A stretch of 64,000 nucleotides of DNA from Prinia subflava (taxonomy: Eukaryota; Chordata; Aves; Passeriformes; Cisticolidae), in assembly GCF_021018805.1 (NCBI RefSeq), contig NC_086258.1:12111100-12175099 (forward strand). Direction: 5' to 3'. Made by a program: the position numbers and the translations under genes. The first letter of the stretch is position 1. Each line of letters starts with the position of its first letter. Below, piece after piece: positions 46,281-55,236 of this stretch. The notes beneath the pieces were generated by a model. The model saw only the letters and a list, made by a program, of their open reading frames with translations, searched no databases and was not told where the DNA came from.

Positions 46281-48049
46281 CTGGAATTGCCCAGGGGTGG
46301 GAGTGAGCCCCTGCAGGGCCCCGGGAGGGCTCAGGTGTGCAGGGAGTGAGCTGTGCCTGCAGGGACCAGGCTGCTCCAAAGCAGAGCTCAGGGAGCTGCA
46401 GGGGTTTGGGGTCTCCCCGGGGTCCCTCCTGGCTAGAGGAGGGGTCTGTGCCGTGCACACTGACACTGCAGCTGTGCTTGGGCTGCTTTTGCTGTGGTGC
46501 TGGTGGGAAGTGGAGCTGCCCCATCTGTGCAGGTGGAGGCTGGAAATCAGTGCAGTGATTTTTACAGGGGATTGGAAACAAACCCTGTCCCAGCCTGGCA
46601 AATCAAAGGGAGTAAATGAAGCCATCAGCAGTGGGGTTTGCATCCACTTTGGCTCTCCCTGGAGCTGCTGGAGCCCGGCCCATCCTCGGGGCTCACAGGT
46701 GAACCCCACGTGTGCAGGGAAAATCAAACTCTGGGGAAAGGCAATTTATTTTTGACATTCTTAGCAGAGAGGGATCATTTTGTAAACATGAATCCACGCT
46801 GCAAGGTGCACTGAACTGGCTGGGAGTCGGTGTGACTAATTACAGAGCTGTCTGCTTCCATTAGTGCCCGGGCCCTGCTCGGCTCCTGGTTTCATCTTGG
46901 GGACAGCTGGGCCCTGGAGTGAAATGGAGCTGCTGCTCTGCTGCCACCTCTGCTGCTGTCCTTACCCTGGGGACTGGGGCTGGGGATGTGACAGGGAGCT
47001 GGGTCACAGTGTCACTGCTGCACTGACAGTGGGGCGGTGGCAGCAGGAAGGAGCAGCCTTGGGAGCACCAGCCCTGAGCCCCAGGTGCCTTTGTAGAACC
47101 TCCCTGTGTTCTCCTCAAAGGCTGCCACTGGAGAGGTGAGGTTCTTCTCTTTGAGAGATTCTCTACAAAGGCTGTGAAGGGGGAATTGCACTGGCACAGT
47201 TCTGCTTAAAATTTGGTTTTTCCCTGACACTTAGATGTATAAAAAATGTTGTTGGGTTTCTTTCTCCGTGATCGAGGTGGTTACCAGAGCCCCTGGGAAA
47301 TCAGCTGGGTGCCCCCCTCACTCGTCCTTCTCTCCCTTTTACTCTCTTTCAAGGGCTTTAAAGAGCTGAAGGCATCCAGATTTCCCACCGGCCCTTATGT
47401 AACAGGCTGGAGTGTGGGAGGCAGAGCTCTGGGCACAGCTCTGGGCACACCTCAGACATTACCTGGCTGCTGCTTCACCAGCTGAGCCTCTTTTCCTCCC
47501 ACACCTTGTAGCACTTTGCCTCTCTCCCTTCTTGTTCTTTATCCTTCCCCCTCCAGTTTTGCTTTCATTGGTAATAGAAGCTTCCAGGATTTAACATTGT
47601 TATCTGTTTACAGCCTTTGCAATTTTACAGCATTATATAAATATTAGACAATATTACATAAATATATGTTTACAGCCTTATAACAATTTACATTGTTAGA
47701 GGTTTTACAGCCTTGCCAGTGCCTAAAGGGGCTCCAAGAGGACTGGAGACGGGATTTACACAGGGGCTTTGCACTGCCACAGGGCAGGGTGACATGGTCA
47801 CCCCCAGCACAGGAACAGCTCGCTCCACGTGGTCCCTTCAGAAACACCAGTGAGATTCCCAGGTGCAGATTTAAGCAGACATCACTTGGAACATCCTTTG
47901 GATGCCAGGAGAGAGGGAGGAGCTGGGGTGTGGGAGCTGCCTTGGCCCTTTGCAGAGTGTTTGTCACAGTGTGGGCACTTGGGGCAGGGGAAGGTTCCCC
48001 CTTCAGAGCAGCAGGGCAGGCTCCTGTTGCTGCCCTCAGCCAGTGCTCA

Positions 48050-48125
48050 GAGCTGCTCTGTGCCAGGCTGCTCTGTGCCAGCCTGCTCTGTGCCACCCTG
48101 CTCTGTGCCAGGCTGCTCTGCTGTG
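48050..48125. repeat. 15-bp repeat
   Basis: Five copies of 'tgctctgtgccaggc' with small changes. Confidence 0.9.
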
Positions 48126-49067
48126 GAGGATCAGGTTCAGCTCTGCCAGGTGAGGAGCTGCTTGGTGACCACGGGGCCCTCTTCTCCCAACTTTATATTT
48201 AGATGGCTCCAGAAACACGGGAGGGAAAGCAGTAACAGCTTGATCTGTCATTTAGCACTGATTGTGACTCATCTGAAATCTCTATTTTAGCTCCTTTTTG
48301 TTGTTAGTACAACCACTTTAACATTGTCCAAATGGCTCCACTCCCAGCCGGGGCGTTGCACGATCAGACACCGGCAGGGCTCGGAGGCTGAGGAACAAAT
48401 TCTCGCCCAAAAGCAGCAAAATAAAATGTTCACGGAATTTTGTCAGTTGTTGCAAATGCTTATTAATTTGATTTGTACTTTGAATCTGTCAGTCCCTTCT
48501 GCTGAAATACCAAACAGCTGATCTGCTCATTAAATAACAAATTGGAGGAATTGATACAAATGTCAATAGGAAAGACTGAGTTGGACTCGCTGCTTCCTGA
48601 GGGCTCAACTCCTAAAGCTTTGCTTTAAACATTCAGTAAACTTGTGGAGTGTACAAACCCCTGAACAATTCAATACAAATCACCACAACAGTATCAGGCA
48701 GTGACTGTGGGTTTATACCGTTAAGTATTTCAGCTCAGGATACCCAGACATGATCCACTTGGCCTCTCCAGGTGATTTGCTTCAGGAGCCTGCAAAAGCA
48801 GGAGTTGGACGGGAGATGATTTAGGGAGTCTTTACTTTGCTTCCTCCACTTTGGTTTCACAAACTCTTGCAGAGTTCACAGACAGGCAAAAGGGAGACAA
48901 AATGCCCATGTGGGATGTTTTTGAGCTCCTCTCTTGATGTTCCCTGAGATGTCATTGCGTTGTTTGGAGTTCTAATGAATTTTCTCACATCAGATCAAAG
49001 AACTGGAGTTGATGGATTGTCATGTGCTGCAGGGCTTTGGGGTTTGTTGTGTTTTTTATTATTCTAG

Positions 49068-49186
49068 GTGTGAGTTTCAACAGTGTTTATACCCAAATTT
49101 GGAGAGTGCTCCTTCACCTGGCTGCCGACCCCTATCCCGACGTGTCCGACCTGGCCATGAAGGTCCTCAACAGCATTGCCTACAAG
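49068..49186 (+). CDS. RPTOR: RPTOR exon 21 (residues 801-840)
   Basis: This exon has 119 nt, from the last two bases of Gly801 (ttctag|gt) to phase 0 (aag|gtatgt). It encodes VSFNSVYTQIWRVLLHLA and DPYPDVSDLAMKVLNSIAYK. This is the final helical repeat before the linker. Asp825 and Leu829 replace Glu and Val of human, conservative changes. Confidence 0.97.
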
Positions 49187-50816
49187 GTATGTGCCTGTCC
49201 CTGCTCACTGTGCCTGCCCGTGTTTGGATGTGGATCTCTCCATGCTTAGGCAAGGCTTAGGCAGACTGACCTGGATGGGTCTGTTGGAGTGCTCTGCCCT
49301 TTGCAGAAGGAGCTTTTAATGCTTCACCATGGTAAAATCTGCTCTGAACTCTTGCTCAGGTAAAATGAATAAATGGGGGAGGGCCTGGGGTTGTTGTAGG
49401 GTATAAATTAGGTGCAGATCTCGGACAGTAGGTCTGGTTTAGAAGTCTACTTGTCTAGATCAGTCCCTGGGATAAACCTTAAGTATCCTTCATTAAATTA
49501 TCCGTTTGCAAACTGATTTAGATAATGCAAGTGGGACTGGCGTGCAGACTGAAGCCACAACGGCTCTCCAACCCAGGTGAACTAGTACATGTGAGTCAGC
49601 ATGCAGACCCCTGCCACTCCTCACCCCAGCCCAGGCTGGGTGCCTAAACCTCCATCCTCATCCCATCTCATCCTGGGGGTGACAAGATGTCCCTGCAGGT
49701 GCCACCCTGGGCCAGCACCTTGCCCCAGCCCAGGCCAGGCCACCCCAGGACATCTTCTCACCCCGTGCCTCCCCTGGCTGGGCACAGAAAGCTCCGTTGA
49801 ACCTTTCTGGCCACTCGAGCATCCAGACCATGAGCCATTGCAATGGGAACTCTCTTACTGGGCCTTTCCAGGGAACAGTGCAGACCCTCAGCCTGAAGCT
49901 GCAGTAAGAGATGCCAGCACTGTGCACTGCCATCTTAATGCCTCAGAGATCTCTGCTTTGAAATCACATTTTCTCTTGAGACTATAGTTACTGACTTGAA
50001 CTCTGATTTGTTTGAAGTGCACGTGCCAGTGAGTGGTAAGGGCTGGGTTTGGGACAGAGAATTCTCTTGGCAGTGGGGACAGCAAGCTCAGCCCTTCCCT
50101 GGCGAGACAGGGGTACAACAAATGACAGGCTGGAGATGCCAAACGAGGGGAAGAAGGAAAGGAGAAGGTGGAAGATTTCCCTCTCTTTGCTCTAGGTGCA
50201 TGAAACTATTTCAGTTCTGTGTTTGGAAGGCTTTTTGCAAGGTGAAATGTTGCTCCTGCTATGAAAAGGGATATAAAGAGGAACCAGATCTGCTTTTCCT
50301 GACCGAAATGTGTTTTCAGGAGTTGCTCCCTGGCCAGTGGAGATCTCCGGTATCAGTGCTGATATCGATGCTGCTGTGCCAGCAGGAGCTGTGGTCATTC
50401 CGTTGCCATATCCCTAGGGAATGCTGCACTGAGGGGCAGTTCTGTGTTACTCTAACGAGTCTGGGGTGGCTGTGCTGGTGCTGAGTCCCACAGCTCGGTG
50501 ACGGGTGTGACGCTGCACGGCTGGGCCAGCTGCTCTGCCCCTGCTTCCTAAGGCAGCGCTCTTCCAACAGGCTTGGAAACAGGAAGCATTCCCACGGGCA
50601 AGGACTTTCATCTGGGGATGCTTCAGCGAACAAAACTGATTTGTTCCTCTCTGCCTTAGCCCTGAGAGCCGTCAGGAGCGTTCAGTACTGGCTTGGTGCC
50701 GCGCTGGGGCGGCTGCTGCGCATGCCGGGGGCTTTGCTTTGGCCAGGACCACCTGCCTTGGGTGGCTTCTAATGAAACCCGACCCCCAAACACAGAGCAG
50801 CCAGGCTGAGCTGCCC

Positions 50817-50938
50817 CCCAGGGGTGTTCAGGCTGCTCTGAACTGCTCTGGCTCTGCCCCACGGGGGTGTTCAGGCTCGGGTGCTGCTCTGGCTCTGCCC
50901 CACGGGGGTGTTCAGGCTCGGGTGCTGCTCTGGCTCTG
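50817..50938. repeat. 39-40-bp CpG-containing repeat
   Basis: Two close copies, and a third partial one, of a unit holding 'ctctgccccacgggggtgtt' and 'caggctcgggtgctg'. Confidence 0.88.
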
Positions 50939-51469
50939 CTGTGAGCGGTGCTGCGGGACCGCGCCGGGCTCGGGGCTCTGCTGGGAGCTCAGGCAGGAGC
51001 TGCCCCGTGTCCAGTGCAAATCAGTGACAATCAAAGCTTTGGTAGCTGTGCCCTGAGACCTTTCCCTCGTGCTGATGGAGCCTGTGGGATGTAGAAGGGA
51101 GGGCTGGACGTGGGCACCGCTCCTCCCCAGGGTGTGCAAGCACTGCCCGCTCGGGGGTTGAATTTTACCAGTGAATGCAAACAAAAATTGTTCTGCTTAA
51201 AGAAAAATACTGCCTCAGGTGATGTCAAACTCTTGAATGTTCCAGGGGTTTAATATTTTGGTTTAATTACTGTAAAATTGAGGGAAAGAGAGGCTTCATT
51301 TTGGAGCTGGGCCAGCTGAGGTTTTCTTCCACTGGCACAGCTGAGCAGAGCACTGCGGTCTGGGGGCTCTGGCTGGGGCTGGGGGCTTCAGTGGGAGCAG
51401 CTGGGCAAACCATCCATGGGCTTCCACAGCTGGAGAGTGGTGAGGGACTAAATATTGCAGAACCATGGA

Positions 51470-51600
51470 ATAGGAGACATCCCAAAGCCCCTGGACATGT
51501 TCCTGTGTCACTGCTGTGGGTGGCCCTGCCTTGGCAGGGGGGTTGACCTGGGTGATCTCCAGAGGTCCCTCCCATCCCCTGTCCTGTGATTCTGTGGTTG
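51470..51600 (+). mobile_element. CR1 LINE 3'-end fragment
   Basis: Sense CR1 end: 'ctgccttggcaggggggttg', 'acctgggtgatctccagagg', 'tccctcccatcccctgtcct' and the terminal 'gtgattctgtgg'. The 5' limit is uncertain. Confidence 0.75.
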
Positions 51601-51718
51601 TTGTTACCAAACGAGACCAGAGTGTCCTGCTGGGGTTTTTACTGGAGCCAGGCTGTGGATCTGTTTCTCCAGAAGGGCTCCAGGCTCTGGGGCTGTGCTG
51701 CCTGTAAGCAGCCGGTGT

Positions 51719-52162
51719 GTGGGCTGCCAGGCTGCCTTCCTGCAGGGATCTGGGCTGCCCAGGCTGCCTTCCTGCAGGGATCTGGGCTGCCCAGATGTGC
51801 AGCCTTCCTGCAGGGATCTGGGCTGCCCAGGCTGCAGCCTTCCTGCAGGGATCTGGGCTGCCAGGCTGCCTTCCTGCAGGGATCTGGGCTGCCAGGCTGC
51901 CTCCCTGCAGGGATCTGGGCTGCCAGGCTGCAGCCTTCCTGCAGGGATCTGGGCTGCCCAGATGTGCAGCCTTCCTGCAGGGATCTGGGCTGCCAGGCTG
52001 CCTTCCTGCAGGGATCTGGGCTGCCCTGGCAGCCTTCCTGCAGGGATCTGGGCTGCCCAGATGTGCAGCCTTCCTGCAGGGATCTGGGCTGCCCAGATGT
52101 GCAGCCTTCCTGCAGGGATCTGGGCTGCCCAGGGGTGCAGCCTTCCTGCAGGGATCTGGGCT
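51719..52162. repeat. Minisatellite with repeated 'ttcctgcag|g'
   Basis: About fourteen units of 26-37 bp sharing 'ccttcctgcagggatctggg' and then 'ctgcc' with optional 'cagatgtgcag'. Every unit has a good acceptor-like 'ttcctgcag|g', but the array is about 1 kb from exon 22. Open frames of 166-297 codons through it are artefacts. Confidence 0.95.
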
Positions 52163-52446
52163 GGGTTGTTCCCTGGGCTCGTCAGGCACTGCTGAGCCTC
52201 ACCCAGGCTGCGGCTGCCTTGGGATTTATGTTTATGATGCAGGTGGGAATGGTGCAGTTCTCCTTCCCGGCCTGAGCCTTGGAAAACGCCCAGACCTGCT
52301 TTATGTGAGCACCAAAACAAACAGCAGGGACCCAGGGCTCAGTGTTGGCCTCTAGAGACTTCCTGAAATCAAAGTTTTGAGAGGGAACTTTGCTTCAGCC
52401 CAGGTTGCTTTGTCCAGGTGTTTTTAACAGAAGGCTTGAGGCAGAG

Positions 52447-52800
52447 TCACAGAATTATTTAGGCTGGGAAGGCCCTCTGAGCCCATCCAGTCCAACCATT
52501 CCCCCAGCACTGCCAAGGCCACCGCTGAGCCATGTCCCCAAGTGCCACATCCCCAGGGCTGTTAAATCCCCCCAGGGATGGGGACTCCAGCACTGCCCTG
52601 GGCAGCTGGGCCAGGGCTGCACAGCCCTTTTAGAGAAGGAATTTTCCCCAATACCCAACCTAAACCTCCCCTGGCACAACTTGAGGCTATTTCCTCTTGT
52701 CCTGTTGTCCCCTGGGAGCAGAGCCCGAGCCCCCTGGCTGTCCCCTCCTGTGCAGAGCCACAGGGTCCCCCCTGAGCCTCCTTTCCTCCAGGCTCAGGAT
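52447..52800 (-). mobile_element. CR1 LINE 3' region, longest copy
   Basis: About 350 bp of antisense CR1 in correct order: 'agtcacagaattatttaggc', 'ccatccagtccaaccattcc', 'agggatggggactccagcac', 'gagaaggaattttccccaat', 'ttcctcttgtcctgttgtcc' and 'ctcctttcctccaggctca'. The truncated end lies near 52800. Confidence 0.93.
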
Positions 52801-53138
52801 GTGCTTTATGATTTATGGTCGTGGTGGGAGCTGCAGGACTCAGTCAGGAGCTGTGAGGGAAAGGCTGGTGGCTGTGGGGAGCCCTGGACAGCTTTGGGGA
52901 CCCCGGGCTGTCCCCTGCCCTGTGTTTGGGCTGCTGGGGCAGGCGCTGGCTCTGCTCAGGGTTTCTCAGGGCTATCTTCCTGGGTGAGTGTTCCTGCCTA
53001 GGGCAGCAGTGAAAGCAGCCGGTGCTGGGGGCAGCCCGGGGGCTTTGCTGTGCCCCCAGCCCATGGAGAGCTCCCTGCCTGCCCCGGGCTGGCCGTGCCA
53101 GGGCCGTGCCAGCTGCTCAGGCTCCCTCTTCTCCCCAG

Positions 53139-53242
53139 GCCACGGTCAACGCTCGCCCCCAGCGCATCCTGGACACGTCCTCGCTGACCCAGTCGGCCCC
53201 TGCCAGCCCCACCAACAAGGGCATGCACATCCACCAAGTGGG
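53139..53242 (+). CDS. RPTOR: RPTOR exon 22 (residues 841-875), Ser863 region
   Basis: This exon has 104 nt, phase 0 start (ccccag|gcc), ending after two bases of Gly875 (gtggg|gtaagt). It encodes ATVNARPQRILDTSSL and TQSAPASPTNKGMHIHQV. This starts the disordered linker between solenoid and WD40 propeller. Ser859 and Ser863-Pro864 (mTOR/MAPK site) are intact. Ile850, Met869 and Val874 differ from Val, Val and Ala that I recall in human. Confidence 0.96.
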
Positions 53243-54003
53243 GTAAGTCCAGCCCGGCCTTCCAGCACCTTCTGTGGGAGGGGTGGGTGCTCCCTGCCCA
53301 GCCCCAGCCCGGGGAGCTGCCCCAGGGACAGGGAACACCTGTGTGTCAGCAGGGCTGAGGTGTGCAGGAAGGAAAGCTCTGGGAAAAGGTGGGGAGCTTC
53401 CTCCTGTTTCCCTTTAGGGCCAAGGGTAACAAGCCCTCTCACAGTGAGCTGAAAGAAAGAGCTGACTTGGGCTGCTTTTACCTTCCCTGAGCTGTGCCTG
53501 CTGCACTTGGAGCTGATAAAAGCTGGGTTAACTGATGGACATCACACCCTGCCTGAGCTGCAGGGAAACAGAGTTCTGTGGGCAGAGCTGGGGGCTGAAA
53601 ATGGGATTATTTCCCAAAACTCCTCTCCAAGAGAAAACACCACACGTTAGATGTGCTGGTCCCATAACCAGTGTGCACCAGTCAGATTCCAAGTGGGAAC
53701 AGAGGGCCCAGTTTAAATTCAAATGCTTTGAAGCTTCAGTCCCCCCATGGAAGTGCAGCCCCTGGTCAGGGTGACTTGGGTCAGGCATCACAGATTCCCA
53801 GAACATCAAGGTTCATCCCCTCAGTGTGGAGCTGGCACAGTCAGAGTTCACTCTTGGTTTGGGGTTGGCCTTTGGAGGGGGCGTGGGAATTGTGATGTTT
53901 CTGCAGAGAAGGCACCACAAATCCTGTGAGAAAGAAACAAAGTGAAAATAACACAGGACACATGCAAATCTCGTGTGCAGTGACCCCTCCGTTCTGTCCC
54001 CAG
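53243..54003. other. RPTOR: RPTOR intron 22
   Basis: Unique sequence of 761 bp. No array or clear transposon is seen. Confidence 0.85.
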
Positions 54004-54184
54004 GGGGTCACCTCCAACCACGAGCACAAGCAGCTCCAGCCTGACCAACGAGGTGCCCAAGCAGCCGGTGAGCCGCGACCTGGCGTCCGTGCGCCCCAGC
54101 GTCACCAACGTGGGCGTGCAGTACACCCCCCACTCCCACCAGTTCCCCAGGACAAGGAAAATGTTTGACAAAGGCCCAGAGCAG
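54004..54184 (+). CDS. RPTOR: RPTOR exon 23 (residues 875-935), variable linker
   Basis: This exon has 181 nt, from the last base of Gly875 (cccag|g) to phase 0 (cag|gtaagg). It encodes GSPPTTSTSSSSLTNEV, PKQPVSRDLASVRPSVTN and TPHSHQFPRTRKMFDKGPEQ. Ser877-Pro878 is kept. The middle (about residues 902-914) is the least conserved stretch in the window and appears one residue shorter than human, while the SHQFPRTRKMFDKGPEQ end is invariant. Confidence 0.95.
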
Positions 54185-54856
54185 GTAAGGAGCTTTCCCT
54201 GCCAGCTCTGGCAGCTTCTGCCCACTGGGGTTTGTCCCACTTTCTGTCGGTTGTGGTTTATTTCTGTGCATCCCTCGTTTGCTTCCAGCTGCTGCCAATG
54301 CAGATTGGCTGCCTCTAACCAGCCAAATAAAAATTGATTAATTTATTTTCTTCAGGATAAATTGTGTTTTACAGCTTTTGATAGGGCATTATTCACTTCT
54401 GCCACTAAGCAATGTGTCTAATCAGAGCCTGTGGCTTACTCTTGTGTAAACATTTGTGTGTCTGAGTGGCAGCCCAGAGTGAGGCCCTGACCCTGGGGCT
54501 GCTCTCCAGCCCTGCCAGAGCAGGGACAGGGGGCAGCTGCCATCACAAGGACAAAAAGTGCTGCAGCCCCAGCAGCAGCAACCCCTTCCCTTCTCTGGGG
54601 CTTGGCAGCAGCAGCCTGGGTGGTGTTTCTGAAAGCCTGGCTGGAACCTGAGGGAATGGAGCAGCTTTTCCCTTTTCCCCTGGGGTGTCCTGTGCTGTGT
54701 GGCAGACACTCATCCAGGCACTCATCCACATCCATTGGCACGAGCTGTGCCTGCATCCTGAGTCATCCTCGCTGCTCCCCTCACCACATCCTTGGGAGCC
54801 TGTGACACAGCTCCTCCTGGGACCTCCCTGAGGTGCCGTGGGGCTGCTGCAGCCTG

Positions 54857-54955
54857 GATCCCTGATCCCTGACCCCAGATCCCAGATTCCAGATCTCTGA
54901 TCCCTGCAGCTGAGGGAACGTGCACCTTCCCAAGGAACGTGCACCTTCCCAAGGA
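54857..54955. repeat. 'gatccctga' run plus 19-bp duplication
   Basis: Degenerate copies of 'gatccctga/gatcccaga/gattccaga' are followed by two direct copies of 'aacgtgcaccttcccaagg'. Confidence 0.85.
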
Positions 54956-55026
54956 ACAACCCTGGCGCCTGATCCCAAAGCCGGGAGCACAGAGTTCCTG
55001 TCCTATTGGAGCTTGTGGTGCCTGGC

Positions 55027-55105
55027 TGGGGCGGTGTGGGTGTCCCTGGGGGTGTCCTGGGGGTGTCCCTGGGGTGTCCCCGGGGTGTCCCTGCCCTGCA
55101 GGGTG
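55027..55105. repeat. Short 'gggtgtccctg' array before exon 24
   Basis: Six or seven units of 11-15 bp with the core 'gggtgtccc'. It ends about 20 bp from the exon 24 acceptor. Confidence 0.85.
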
Positions 55106-55125
55106 ACCCTGTCCCCTCCCCACAG

Positions 55126-55236
55126 ACAGCGGACGATGCTGACGATGCCGTGGGACACAAGAGCTTCATCTCGGCCGCGGTGCAGACGGGCTTCTGCGAC
55201 TGGAGCGCCAAGTACTTCGCCCAGCCCGTCATGAAG
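55126..55236 (+). CDS. RPTOR: RPTOR exon 24 (human residues 937-973)
   Basis: This exon has 111 nt and 37 codons, phase 0/0, acceptor cacag|aca and donor aag|gtaacc. It encodes TADDADDAVGHKSFIS and AAVQTGFCDWSAKYFAQPVMK. An acidic DDADD stretch precedes the conserved GFCDWSAKYFAQPVMK. Val945, Ala954 and Lys965 differ from Ala, Thr and Arg in human as remembered. Confidence 0.96.

Larger units (their letters stand above)
42961..49067. other. RPTOR: RPTOR intron 20
   Basis: A 6.1-kb intron. It holds a CTCTG pentamer run and a CR1 fragment near 44.1-44.5 kb, a 0.85-kb 19-bp minisatellite, an AT-rich block at 47590-47710 with repeated 'tttacagcc', a 15-bp repeat near 48.1 kb and an AT-rich non-repetitive island at about 48300-48620. 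No further exon is supported. Confidence 0.85.
49187..53138. other. RPTOR: RPTOR intron 21
   Basis: It holds a CpG-rich 39-bp repeat near 50.9 kb, a CR1 tail near 51.5 kb, a large array at 51.7-52.2 kb and the longest CR1 fragment (52.4-52.8 kb). The stretch 49.4-50.7 kb differs in composition from its flanks and I could not classify it. Confidence 0.8.
54185..55125. other. RPTOR: RPTOR intron 23
   Basis: Three low-complexity patches lie in its second half: a 'gatccctga' run near 54857-54905, a perfect 19-bp duplication 'aacgtgcaccttcccaagg' near 54916-54954, and a 'gggtgtccctg' array before exon 24. The rest is unique. Confidence 0.85.

Noticed and set aside
45222..46755. Frames of 298-501 codons on both strands
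   Set aside because: All are translations of one 19-bp repeat in its different phases. Interleaved frames on both strands cannot all be coding, and there is no flanking gene structure.
51296..52355. Frames of 166-297 codons
   Set aside because: They are confined to the intron 21 minisatellite, with CR1 sequence at one end.
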